64,000 nucleotides of DNA. Source: Gliomastix tumulicola (taxonomy: Eukaryota > Ascomycota > Sordariomycetes > Hypocreales > Bionectriaceae). Position 1 is the stretch's first letter, and the number at the start of each line of letters is the position of its first letter. Position numbers and translations under genes: made by a program. The stretch is from the NCBI GenBank assembly GCA_001599755.1, contig BCHX01000003.1, forward strand, positions 2,329,289-2,393,288. Direction: 5' to 3'. Below are positions 43,301 to 54,682 of the stretch, piece by piece. The notes below the pieces were generated by a model, which saw only the letters and a list, made by a program, of their open reading frames with translations, was not told the origin of the DNA and did not search any database.

Positions 43301-44501
43301 ACAGTGTTGATGTCGAGTTGAGGAGACTGGATCGTGACGCCTGCTGTTGTCGTCTCGAAGACGTGCTCGTACCGGCCTTCGCCGTACCGCGAAACATCCG
43401 TGCTCGTTCCGCCCTGTCATTGTTAGGAACTCACCCTTCTAGGAGAACCATCATGATTGTAGGATACGTCCATACCATATCAAAGCCGATGACCGGCGTT
43501 TTCGTCTCCTCGTCATAAGACGTGATAGCATATCCAACGACACCTCCAGCCGGTCCTGACAGGATAGCTTTGAGACCGGTGAACTTCTCCACATCAACGA
43601 GGCCGCCATCGCTCTGCATGAACTCGCACCGAGCACCCTTGGAGCCAGACTCTTGCTTCACGCTTCGGGTACCCAGCCCACCCTCGAAGCCCGCTGAGAA
43701 TCCATCAATGTACTTCCTGATGGCAGGAGTCAGGTATGCATCGGCGCACACAGACGTTGCCCGGGACACGAGCTTGATCATAGGCATGAGCTCGTGACTT
43801 AGTGAGATGTGCTCGAACCCTACGTCCTTTGCTATTCTCCCGATGAGGGCCTCGTGGTCTGGGAAGGTGTAGCCGTGTATGAGACACACGGCGATGCTCC
43901 GGATTCCAGAGTCGTAGACGTCCTGCAGCTTCCTGCGCACTTCAGACTCGTCTGCCCTCTGGAGAATGCGGACCGTCTCACCAGACAGACCGCGCACCAA
44001 CGTTTCCCCCCCCGATGCTGCCTCAGAGTCCGGCTCGGTCGTCCTCCGCTCCGGGTCCTCAGCGTAGTCCTCCAGTGTCACACGCTCATCCACCTCGACG
44101 ACCTGCTCATACAGCACATCGGGCTTCCGGATCGCGAGGTCAAAGATCTTGGGCCTGCTCTGGTTCCCAATCGTCAAGCAGTCCTTGAACCCCTTGGTCA
44201 CCACCAGCGCGATCTTCTCCCCCTTCCGCTCGAGCAGCGCATTCGTGGCCACGGTCGTGCCCATGCGGATCGAGTCGATGGCCGACGTGTCCAGCGCCTC
44301 GCCGCGGGGGATCTCGCGGCCCTGGAAGTGGCTCACGATGCGCCGGATGCCCTCGAGCGGCGCGTCCCCGTAGTTGGCCGGGTCCTCGGAGAGGAGCTTG
44401 ATGATGATCTCCCGCCCGCCATGCTCGCCGACGCAGTCCGTGAAGGTGCCCCCGCGGTCGATGGCGATGCGGATGCCGCGTTCCTTGCTCGCGGCCGTCA
44501 T
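40384..44501 (-). CDS. OXP1: 5-oxoprolinase (ATP-hydrolysing)
   Basis: Exons 44501-43476 and 43413-40384, joined between codons (GFDM then GGTSTDVSRYG; donor GTATGG, branch CCTAAC), give 1351 residues, close to the ~1290 of yeast Oxp1. The N-terminal hydantoinase-A part starts RIAIDRGGTFTDCVGE (nucleotide-binding fold) and has RMGTTVATNALLERKG and LSGPAGGVVG. The HyuA/HyuB boundary lies after VIIDLEASS. The B half shows DFSCAIFDATGGLVANAPHL, NHPSYGGTHLPD, GGGNQAG-like FGFGGNQAGRDA and a C-terminal VCTPGGGGWG. The enzyme opens 5-oxo-L-proline to glutamate with ATP in the glutathione (gamma-glutamyl) cycle, in the cytosol. The 5-oxoproline assignment over hydantoin is by length and the fused A-B order; it is likely but substrate is not proven. 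Confidence 0.92.
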
Positions 44502-47500
44502 GTTGGTAAGCTCTTACTCTGTTGCTCTACCTTATGCAAGGAACCTGCTGCCGAGGAACGAACTAGGGGGTTTGGGAGGAAACTGTGCAAGATGACGTTT
44601 GTAATCCGGTTCGTGGGAGAGAGTGTTCGTTTACCCCACCTCATCGGAGCTCAGTCGCAAGTACGCAATTGGTGTGGAGGCTGTGATGCCGTCACTGGAG
44701 ACGCTGCCTCGCCTTGCCTTGGTATAAATGACTTTTGATGACCCAAAATTGTGGCGGACCGTATCTGCAGGATCTTCTCAAAGGCTCGCATCTAGGACAT
44801 CCACCAATGCCAGCCGACTAAGGTACATGCTATTCAAATCCCGTGTTTTGGGTGCTGCATCTTCCAGCATGTTCCGGGATCGCGGGGCACTCTGACCAGA
44901 TCTCAGCCTACTTTACCCTACCCTGGAGCAGAGCGCCCAAAGCGATGGGTTTGTTGATAGTGTCTCTCTGCAACTCTGACATGTCCCGTTGCGGATACTA
45001 GAGGCAGATCTTCCATTGAGTATTTTGGAGGCAAGCTTGGCAAGGTTCTTTGACCGTGATACAACAAATATGTGCAAACTGTAGGCTTTTGTGGCACCAT
45101 AATCAAGGTGGAGGCGGCGTCTCTGTAGCTCTTGATATGGACGTGTTAGAACCGCGGAGACGTGATTTGCTGTGCTGGATCACTATGTATTTGCGATACC
45201 GGCGAGCTTTATCACATCCTCCCTTTCCCATCCCCGGGCTGAATTCGATGTATTATGTTTGTGTCCATGTCTTTGTCAGTCGGATGTCTTTTGAAAAGTG
45301 GCGGCAGGCAGGGTTGTCCAGGTAAGTTGAGGTGGGCATCGAAACCCATGATTCGACGTTGCACAGAGATCAGCAGGAAAACGCCCGGAAAAGAGTCGAG
45401 GAAACAAGACAGTCGCAGGCGCGAAAACTAACGCACGCTGGCATGATCCAGATCCTGGGTCGGCTGATGATGCGGGCAGAGACAGGGATGGGTGAGACAC
45501 CAGGCAAAAGACAACTCACCCTCCCAGCCGACAACTGGCAGACACCGAGCGCCAGCAGATGCTTACGAGTATGTGATTACAAGGGGGTGAAAGGGGAGGA
45601 GGGGGGGAGGAGAGCATGGATATTTATGTGAACATGGCGCCATGTCGCTGCAAGTTGCACTCCGGGATATGAAATCCAATTACCGCCGAGATCTACGGAC
45701 CGGTGCAAGGAGGTTGAGCAGGAGGAAGTAGAAGCCACAACTAGAAAGACTAAGCGGCTGACCTGCGCACGCTCGGCGGAGGACGGAGAGGCTGACTACA
45801 ATGAACTGGACGCCGCTCCGGAGTTCGCACAACGAAGCCCGGAGAAAGGGCTCATCACGCGACAGAATATCGACATTGGCGCTCGCCATGATATCAATCA
45901 GGTGGTCGGTGGTGCACTTCGCCCTTGGCGTGATAAAGGGGGGGGGGGGGGGGGGGAAGACAAATTCCAACTTTCCCAACTATCCCATCATCAGTCACCG
46001 CTCCTTTCAAATGAAACTCGGCACTCACACGATTCGGTAGCTCAGCTCCATTTGCGTCCTGTTGAACCACGAGGAATGGACAAACGCCAGCAGGGGAGCC
46101 ATGAATCCAGATCCACGTTTCCTCCAGCCTCCTAGCCGTACGCCCCCCGGACCTTTGACACGCCCTCTTCACCCCGGTTTTAGTGGGTTTGGCCATCTCG
46201 TCAATCGAGGAGCCTCTTTTCGCGCAATTGCAGAAGCCGACGGGCGAGTTTGCTTGGTTTTTGTTTCGCCACCGGCCGGACTGGTCAGTTGTCAGTTTTT
46301 GTTTTTTTGCCCGATGGTCCAAGTTGGCAGCAGAGTGTGACTAATAAGACGAACGGAAGTGATCGCCCGAGGGGCATGGATTTTCAGAGACAAGAAAACT
46401 AAAAAACCTCGTAAAAGATCCGGGCACGGGGGCTGCTGATCCCAACATCCTAAAGCCACCAGGGCCTGGACGCCGAAGGAGGACCCTCAATCCAGAGCGA
46501 CGTCACTCTCCGCTTTCGGACAGCGACAAGAAAGCTGGGATTCCAGACGGGCCTCGAGACGATTACCTCAGCTACCGGTCATTTTTGCTCAGAGATGCCA
46601 AATAGCCTCTGCTAGGGATGGCGACTCCGAGGGCGGGAGAGGGAGTTAAGAGGGCGGAAAAAGCTTCCAGTTATTGTCTTTGTGGCACTGCTGGGTTCAT
46701 GACTAAAGTTCTCGTTCCGCCAGTGAACCTTAGGATGTAAGGTAGGTCGGCTGCAGAGGCACATCCCAAGCGAAGTTACCCGAGTCGGGGGGGGGGGGGG
46801 GGGGGGGAGGAAAGCAGGATGTTATTCAGCCAGATGCCGGACGTCATTCCGCCCGCCCCGACAATCTATCAATCCATCGGCACGCCGCTGAGCGCCGGGG
46901 ACCATCGGCGCATGTGCAGCATTCAACAGCTGAGGCGGTACCGCGGGCGGCGATGCTGGAACGTGGTGACTCAAACGCTTAGGGCGCGCCGAAGAGGAGG
47001 CGTTGAGGTTTGGCGCTGGCGCCCTTGGGAATTGCGACATGCAAAGTACTTGGTACAGTTCGTAGGCGGTAGGGGCATAGTTCGTACTCCCTGGCCTGTG
47101 CAGTGACCTTCCACGCGATTCGGTGACCCTCCCCAAGAAAAATAGGCCTGACGGACGGCGGGTGTGTGGAGAGCCGAGGGCGAGAGGGCGAGAACGCCAA
47201 CAAGAACTGGAGCTGGAATCAAAGTGTTGGCCTGGGCCCCACCGGGAACCTGCTCAATGTCAGGCCAGGCGAGGCCAGGCCAAGTTGACTCCAGTCCAGC
47301 AACCTGCACAGCCATTCTACCTGACGCCAGCCCGGCTCGGGCTCCCTTTCACCAAGCGTCCATGGACCCGCGTGCGGTGTCTCGGAGCACGGAGACTGCC
47401 TGGGCGGTACGGCCTAGCATGTATGTACGTACCTCCAATGGGCCGGCGCTTGCGTCTGATTCAAGCCACCCTTGCCGCTTTGTCTGCCCGTCCTGTCTAG

Positions 47501-47977
47501 CTGCTCCATCAGTGCTAGCTGTCCTCAGGTGGTTAATAATGCGACTGACCGGTCGTGTATCTCCTGCTAGCCCATCCTTACTCGACTGGTACCCTTGCAT
47601 TGCAGACGACCCTTGTATCCGCCGCCAGACGTAAGGTAGGGGTATTTATAAGGCACGCTGACGCAGTCTAGTAGCCTGCCGCCGCCTCCTCGCCTGCCAC
47701 CTCCCAGCCTGCCACCTCCGGCTACTATTACTACCACCCTGACCCCCCCCGAATCTCTCCGTCCCTCCTCTTCTTTTTCTTTCTTCCCTCCTTCACTCTC
47801 ACCACTTACTTCCTCTCCCACCTGCCTTCTCGTCTGCGCAGATTCACATTCATCAACGCAACTCCCCTTCGAACGAGTCTACACACTGAAAACCGGCAAG
47901 CTTGTGATCACACTATTACCTACCTACCCACACCTACTCTCACCACCGGCTTCTCTGCTCCCACAGACAAAACCACC
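44502..47977. other. 3.5 kb gene-free divergent region with poly-G tracts
   Basis: Between 5-oxoprolinase (-) and the AN1 zinc finger gene (+). It contains G runs of 19 (45938-45956) and 21 (46787-46807). Open frames such as 45894-46322 minus have no signature. No tRNA or 5S gene recognised. The right end is the AN1 gene promoter. Confidence 0.5.
47643..47652 (+). promoter_or_regulatory. TATA-like element of the AN1 zinc finger gene
   Basis: TATTTATAAG followed by a long CT-rich stretch (about 47670-47840), a typical fungal core promoter layout. The ATG is about 330 nt downstream, so the leader would be long. Confidence 0.45.
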
Positions 47978-48265
47978 ATGGCTGGCAAGAAGACTCGCTG
48001 CGGCGCCAAGGAGTGCAGGGAGCGGGCGCAGGCCATCGTCGGCGACTGCTCGTTCTGCCAAGGGCACTTCTGCGGGAGGCACCGCCTATTAGAAGACCAC
48101 AAGTGCAGCGGTCTTGAGGATGTAAGTCATGCAAAGCAGCCCACCTCTTCTGCCGGGATGACCAGAAGCTAATTGTGTGTCCTCAACCAGTGCAAGAAGC
48201 AGTCCCACGCCCGCAACGCCGCACAGCTCGAGTCCGAGCGAACACAGGTCATCCGCGGCGTGTAG
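47978..48265 (+). CDS. Small AN1-type zinc finger protein
   Basis: Two exons, 47978-48121 and 48191-48265, with donor GTAAGT and acceptor CAG between codons; 72 residues. The sequence MAGKKTRCGAKECRERAQAI, DCSFCQGHFCGRHR, EDHKCSG and CKKQ gives the AN1 pattern of spaced Cys and His (C-x4-C, C-x2-C, C-x2-H, H-x-C) that binds two zinc ions. AN1 fingers occur in stress-response and ubiquitin/proteasome adaptor proteins; this one consists of little more than the finger. The start codon sits in a strong context (CACCATGG). A role in proteostasis is inferred from family only. Confidence 0.85.
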
Positions 48266-49976
48266 ACGACCTAACCCCCTCCTTCCGCCCAACATTGTTC
48301 CGCCGAGGCCTAAGCAGGAGAACCGGCATCTTTCACGAGTGTTCTCGCTACGTTAAATACGCCAGCCGAGAAGACCGACGGCTCTCCTGGCGCCCCCTCG
48401 ACGGGCTTCGGCGAGATGGTTCAGGCGGACGGAGGCTCACACTTATAACGAAGCTCACGAAACGATCAGATCAGCGTTGAAGATGGAGGATGGGAATTTA
48501 GGCGCAACATTTTGGGGGCCACGATATAAGTCAATGCCGGTGTAATGCAGGCCAAAGCCGTCGCCATTCGTCTTGCCTCCCCAGCCCCCCCCCGCGGGCA
48601 GGGCACTCGCAAGGCGATCGTGGGGTAGTTGGGCTTACCGATGCTCGGTGAGGGCGTGTGTACGCGGGGGGGGGGAGCTCTGCACTTTTGGCTGGCAAGT
48701 CGAAAACCAAGACTCGCTGGCCATGATTTGTTCTCTGTACTCTTATCTTGGGCCCCCCTTTCTGTTGGTCTTAGCGATTCGGCACATACACGCAGCCTCT
48801 CCCCCCGTCTGCTGCCCATTTGGTGTTGGGTTCTTGGACGGCGCATGGCAATTGAGCATCGTTTTCTGTTGGTTGTTTATTTCTCGCCTCTTATTGCTTT
48901 CTCCGGTTCTTTTTTCTTCTTCTTCTTACTACTTGGCACCATTCGTGCATTTTTGCCATAATGTAGGGGGCCAAATCCCGTCGGGTTACCTTGGGCTACT
49001 ATTTGGGCATGTACGAAACCACAAATCAAATCAATTCCCGCCACATGCTGCTTTTTGTCCGTGAGCTGTCTGTCCTTTGCTGCAATGTGCTGTCCAATGG
49101 AAGAATGGATTCCCTCCTCGTTGGATTAATTGGCCATCATGCACCCCGGGGCATGTCCCTTTCACCCCCCCCTGCTCGCTCGCTGTAGGAAGTTCGTGTT
49201 CAACGCTGACTCGCAGCCAAGCAACTGTTCGCCACGTCTAGCCTCGAGAGTGGTCCAGAACTGGCCTTTCTGCAACTCCCAACGCCCACCGATCCCCCCC
49301 AAGGGAATACATAATACGGATATATTGGATCAGGTCAGTGCGGGAATTCTAGCCCAAGGCAGGAGAGAGGGACCTTTCGTTCGACGCCGTCCTTGTACAG
49401 CGGCTGCGATGTGACGGCTGAAGGATTGAGAGGTGCTGCTGATACAGCTGCCTGCCCGGCGCTGCTTATCTCCGGTATCGTCTTTTGCAGCAGCCACCAC
49501 ATCACATCACCATCCACTTCCCACGCCCCGGAGCGGGTACGCCGCTTCAGGCAAGTAGTGGCACGATAAGGGGACCATTGGTCGGGTGGGCAGCGCTTCC
49601 GGGTGTCTTGACTATGTACATTCAACAATAATGTGTTGCTTGGGTGGGAGGTCCAGCCGACCCCCACCGTCTGAGCGACTCGCCTGGGTCTGGCTGGCCT
49701 GGTTGATGGGCGCCGGTGGATGTGACAATGCACGTTACGTGGCAGACTCGCAAGACGGTAGGCTGATGAGGCGCCGCCGGGCCTGTGCTTGCTTGCTTGG
49801 TCTTGCTTTCTTGTCACCTGGCCCCCAAGGAGTGGATCAGCATTGACCTGCGGAGAGGGGGGGAAGCACAATGCCATGCATGGACAACCGTGAGTGGGCT
49901 ATCCTTGCGTTTCGCTCAACGGCCACGGGGTCGACAGTGGCGGGATTATACGAGCTACGGCTCCAGTAACAGGCTC
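48266..49976. other. Convergent intergenic region
   Basis: 3' flanks of the AN1 gene (+) and the endonuclease III gene (-). It has T-rich tracts (48880-48930) and a short G run at 48667-48676. No gene recognised. Confidence 0.5.
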
Positions 49977-51298
49977 TTAGGCTTTTGTGTCGATCTCGCT
50001 TATCACCTCCTCCTTGACGACGGCCTCGGTCTTGCTGCTGCCGTCGTCCTCCACCTTCACCTCCTCCTCCCTGACCCTGCGGCCCTCCAGCACCTTCTTC
50101 CGCTCCGCAGCCCGGCAGAGCCCCTTCAACCCGAGCTCGCAGTCGCCGCACCGCCGGCCCTGCGGGAGGCACACGGCCTGCCCGAGCCCGACGAGCAGCG
50201 AGTTGATCTCGCGCCACCGGTCCCGCGGCAGCCACGACTGCAGCGCCGCCCGCGTCTCCTCCGGGTTCTTGGTCGCGTTCCAGCCCCAGAGGTTCGTGAT
50301 GCGGTGCACGTGCACGTCGACGCCGATGCCCTCGGTGCGGTTCCACGCCGCCGAGAGGCAGAGGTAGCCCATCTTGGGGCCGACGCCCGGGAGGGATGTC
50401 AGGCCCTCGATCGTGTCGGGGATGTCGCCGTTCCAGTCGTCGCGGAGGATCTCGGCCGCCTGCTTGATGTATCTGGGGGAAGGGGGGGGGGGGAGAGTCT
50501 CCGTGTCAGCTGCTTTCACATCATCCCTCCGTTGAATCAGGCCTGCTTTAGAGAGTCTTACTTAGTCTTGTTATTGTGAAAGCCCACCGCCCATATCATC
50601 TCGTTGAGGAGCTTCGGGTCGACCGCCAATATGTTCTCCAAGTTGAGCCCCTTCGGTGCTCCCGGCTTATGAGCCGGCAGCTCCGTCTGGAGCTTCTTCA
50701 TCACTACCGCGTTGACTGTGTCCTTGGTCTGGCTCGACATCATCAAGGCAATGAGTGTGTGAAACCGCTGGTCCTTCTCTGACGCCCCACGGTCAGCGAG
50801 CCGCTCGCACCCCATTGTGTCCACGGCGGCGCCGTGCGCGACACCACCTGGTGCACGCATCTGTCTCACGAGCTGGTACATCTCCTCCCAGTCTGATGGG
50901 GGCTCAACCTTGATCTCGCCCGTGGATCGATCTGCGACTTTGCGGGCGGGTTTGCGGGCGCGCCGTTCGGTCTTCACTTTCGCAGGCGGCGAGGCGATGG
51001 AGCTGAGAGCTTCCTCGACGATCTCGGACTTGGCAGCGGATTGGGAGGTCGTATTCGTAGTCGTAGTGGTCGTGCTCGTAGTTGCAGACACCCGCCTGCG
51101 CTTCCTCACCGGCGTGGCGATGGCATCCTCGATATCTGCCACCTGCGACACATCCTCTCGCGTCTTGCTGCTCGTAGTGGAAGCCGTGTACGCGAACTTG
51201 GCGATGGATGATCGCGTCAGCCGTTTCGGCGGTGACATTGAGCCGGACGCGCGGTCAAAGAGCCTCGACGTGTCCTTGGACACTCTGGAGGTACGCAT
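49977..51298 (-). CDS. NTH1: Endonuclease III homologue, DNA glycosylase/AP lyase
   Basis: Exons 51298-50562 and 50472-49977 (donor GTAAGA, acceptor CCCAG), joined in phase 2, give 410 residues. The core reads FHTLIALMMSSQTKDTVNAV, AVGFHNNKTKYIKQAAEIL, then the helix-hairpin-helix LPGVGPKMGYL with the catalytic Lys, and VDVHVHRITNLW with the catalytic Asp. A [4Fe-4S] motif follows: CLPQGRRCGDC then a last Cys in LKGLC; spacing to the last Cys is seven residues rather than the five of the bacterial enzyme. It removes oxidised pyrimidines in base excision repair, in nucleus and possibly mitochondria. The N-terminal ~140 residues are basic and Ser/Thr-rich with RKRRR and KTERRARKPARK nuclear signals. 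A second Met (MSPPKRL) 20 residues in could also start. The intron carries a 12-C run. Confidence 0.93.
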
Positions 51299-52127
51299 GG
51301 CGGCTCTAGAGACTCCTTGACTGGGTTTCTGGATGTCAAGTCGCCGTTTTCATTCGAGTATGGGAGGCAAAGCCGTGATTACAATGCCCCCATCGCGGTT
51401 GGCTGCAGCAATTCAATCGTCCCCTGAACTTGGCGGACCTGGCAGCTTATAGACATAAAAGGACAGGCTGCGCCTGGGGGAAACACCGTTGTTACTGTAT
51501 TACTTTCTATGGCTGCTATGTGGCTAACTTGGACCCTGCATGATGAACAGAAAGGGTCCACATAAACCGCCAATAGCCGAACTTCACGATCTTAGCCAAC
51601 GACTCATGAAGCGAGAGGTTGTCCTTGGGAAAGAACAAAGTATTACCAAATATCACTCGAACGCGTCTCGTCCGGCTCCGGGAAGGCTGTAATATAATAC
51701 CAAGCTCAAATAGCCATCGGGGCCGTCACAAGCAAGAGAATCATTGCGAAATTGGAGGGAACGGACATAACACTTACTCCAGGTAGCCAATTGAGCTAAC
51801 CGGGTTATGCAATTATCACGTCTTGGTTACAAGTTGCTGTGAGTGCAAGAGCACGATGTCCTACCACACCCCTATCCACTGGGGGCGTATTAGTATAGGC
51901 GCTATTCGTTTAGACCCTTGAGAGACACTTGATGGTTTTCGAGGTCATTATATAATACTCACCAGCCGCTGTCTTCATACTGGCACAGAACGTCGAGAGT
52001 TCTCCCTGTCACCGCCAATATCAAGAATGCGGTCTTGCATTGTGTATTTTCACAGTGTCATGACTGTCGAGCTACTAATTGAACATTTTTTTCATTTCAT
52101 TCCATTTCCGTTTCACATCCTCTTCGC
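51299..52127. other. Intergenic region upstream of NTH1
   Basis: NTH1 promoter and the 3' flank of SFA1, both on the minus strand. No further gene or clear element. Confidence 0.5.
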
Positions 52128-53595
52128 TCATAGCGTGCGCATGTCAACGACAGCGCGGATGCAGTCACCAGCCTTCATCGTCTCGAAGGCGTTGTTCATC
52201 TCGCCGAGGGTCTTGCGATGCGTGATGAACTCATCGACCTTGAGAGCGCCACTCTGGTAGTCGGCCACGAGGTCCTTCATCTGGGAACGACCCTTGATGC
52301 CGCCGAAAGCGCAGCCCTTCCACACACGACCGGTGACGAGCTGGAATGCTGTACGTGGGTGAGTTAGCTACTGATCGGGTGAGCAGGTAGTGATGCTTGA
52401 AACTTACGGCGAGTGGCGATCTCCTGACCGGCGGCGGCGACACCAATGATGATGCTCTCACCCCAGCCCTTGTGGCAGGCCTCCAGAGCGGCGCGCATGA
52501 CGTTGACGTTGCCAGTGCAGTCAAAGGTGTAGTCGCAGCCACCGTCGGTCATCTCAATCAACTTCTCTGGGACGGTCTGGCCCTTGAGCTCGGTAGGGTT
52601 GACGAAGTCGGTGGCGCCGAACTTGGTTGCCCAAGCCTCCTTGGTGGGGTTCACGTCCACGACGATGATCTTGCCCGCCTTGTTGATGACGGCACCCTGC
52701 ACGACGGAGAGACCGACACAGCCGGCGCCGAAGACGGCAATGTTGGAGCCCTCCTCGACGTTGGCAGTCACGCGAGCAGCACCGTAGCCCGTCGTGATAC
52801 CGCAGCCGAGAAGGCAGGTGCGGTCCATGGGGGCGTCGGGCTGCACGGCGACGACCGAGATGTCGGCGACGACGGTGTACTGGGAGAAGGTCGAGGTGCC
52901 CATGAAGTGGAGGAGGTCCTTGCCCTTGCACTTGAAGCGGCTGGTGCCGTCGGGCATGACACCCTTGCCCTGGGTCGCACGGATCTTGCCGCAGAGGTTG
53001 GTCTTGCCGGACTTGCAGAACTTGCACTCCTGGCACTCGGGGGTGCTGCATGGTCATGGTGGTCAGTGTGTGTTATGTTCGGCGCGCGATGGTCTCGTCG
53101 GGCGAGGCATGATCTTACTAGAGAGCGACGACATGGTCACCGGGCTTCACGTTGGTGACGCCCTCACCCACCGACTCGACGATACCAGCGCCCTCGTGTC
53201 CCAGGACGATGGGGAACGCACCCTCGGGGTCCTTGCCCGAGAGCGTGTACGCGTCTGCCCGTTGTCAGCGGTCAGCTCATGAGCCACAACCCCTCTTCAT
53301 ATCTCCGCCCGCCCGGCCTCCCCCTCTCGTACCTGTGTGGCAAACGCCAGTGTAGTAGATCTCGATTCGAACCTCGTGAGCCCTGGGGGGAGCGACCTCG
53401 ATGTCTTCGATGGAGAGCTCCTTGCCGGCCTCCCAGGCGACGGCGGCCTTGCAGGTGATGGTCTGCGTTTCATCAGGGTCAGCTCTCTGCCGTCTCAATG
53501 GCTGTGTTTTTGCATTTTCACTGAGGAGAGGGGTCACGGCGGGGTTGAGAGGGAGTCGCGCAGCTGCTACGAACCTTTCCGACGGTGTCAGCCAT
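52128..53595 (-). CDS. SFA1: S-(hydroxymethyl)glutathione dehydrogenase (class III ADH)
   Basis: Five exons: 53595-53575, 53462-53333, 53254-53119, 53045-52408, 52348-52128; all joins are in frame, giving 381 residues, the normal family length. Exon 1 is only 21 nt (MADTVGK). Catalytic zinc ligands are in GVCHTD (exon 2/3 joint), GHEGAG and LGCGITTGYG. The structural zinc loop is ECQECKFCKSGKTNLC. The NAD site is GAGCVGLSVVQGA, and the C-terminus RVWKGCAFGGIKGRSQ is class III-specific. It oxidises S-hydroxymethylglutathione (formaldehyde detoxification) and also reduces S-nitrosoglutathione, in the cytosol. It diverges from NUP85 over about 1.1 kb. Confidence 0.96.
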
Positions 53596-54682
53596 TTTGT
53601 TGTGAGATTCTGGACCAAGATTGGATGTAAAACAGATATGCTCAGCTCAAAGATTGTCAAGGTTGGATAAGAACGAGTACGAAAGAAGCCTCCAGGCCGA
53701 TCAATCTTATAATACGACACGCAAAGGAAAGTGGGAGCATGGACACGAAAAATGAGAAGTGACGACACATTCCGATCACCGAAGAGCTCCGAGAGAGCTT
53801 CTACCCCGCTGTGGAGAGGGGCGAGAAGCCCAATCTCGAAGCCAAGGGAATGTGAGCACGTCTATTCACGAATAAGGAAGAGCCACCCGCCCCTGCTGCG
53901 CGCTGCTCCCTCGCGCTGTCGGCTTGCTTGCCCAAATATGGGAAAGACCAAGTGCTCACTCTAGCGGTTTCGCATTGTATAGGGCAACGGAGAGCCTTCG
54001 GTATGACTCGTCCTTAGAGCGGTTCCGCTTCCGACTCCGACGCGAGCTCCAATCGAGGGACCCGACTTGCCCGTGTAGAGCTGGCATGCTGGTCTGAGGA
54101 TCCGCGTTTGATTCCTGTGCTGGGATTAAGAGCACCCGGTTCCCATTGCTCAGGAAGATGTACGGCCGGTTGTGGCTTTCCGTGATCTGCCCATATTCCG
54201 AAACGCATCCCGATGTCGGCTTATCGATTGTCCACCTTCCCGAGGAGAGAACAAAAACCTGAGAACGCAAGAAACATCAGAAATAACACAATTCTTAATA
54301 TTGGACATGCTCAACTTATTCTCAGTTCACAATGTGATGCCTTTTTGAATACAGGTCCAATCATGGACCCTTGCTATTCATGCGATTGTGCATGGCTAGA
54401 TCGGGACCACTTTAAAGGGTAAACATCGGGGAAAGGAGCTCTGCTGGCAAACGCGTTTCCATTGATTTTCATTTCATTGTTGGATCGAAATCGAAATTTC
54501 CAGTCACAACAGGACGATTCATTGGAGCTGCGCATATCTACCCGGACCTCGATTTGCATTGCGCGGATTCATGAAATAGCCTTTGCGCGTGGTGAAGCTC
54601 CCCCCGTAGCTGATTTAGCTGCTGGCTTCACCTTCCTCGAGCTTCCTTGCATTCGTCGCTCGGCGCGTCAACCACACCCAAC
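53596..54682. other. Divergent intergenic region, SFA1 / NUP85
   Basis: Contains both promoters. A tRNA-like B-box-resembling string near 54107-54117 was considered and rejected. No gene seen. Confidence 0.5.

Noticed and set aside
45894..46322. 142-codon minus-strand open frame across a poly-G tract
   Set aside because: It reads through the homopolymer as poly-Pro and has no other feature.
54030..54135. tRNA-like string with GTAGAGC and a B-box-like TTTGATTCC
   Set aside because: The T-arm and acceptor stems do not pair and no anticodon stem can be drawn.
54647..54682. Longer NUP85 N-terminus beginning at 54647
   Set aside because: The codon there is TTG; the first ATG in a good context is at 54683 and gives the expected protein start.
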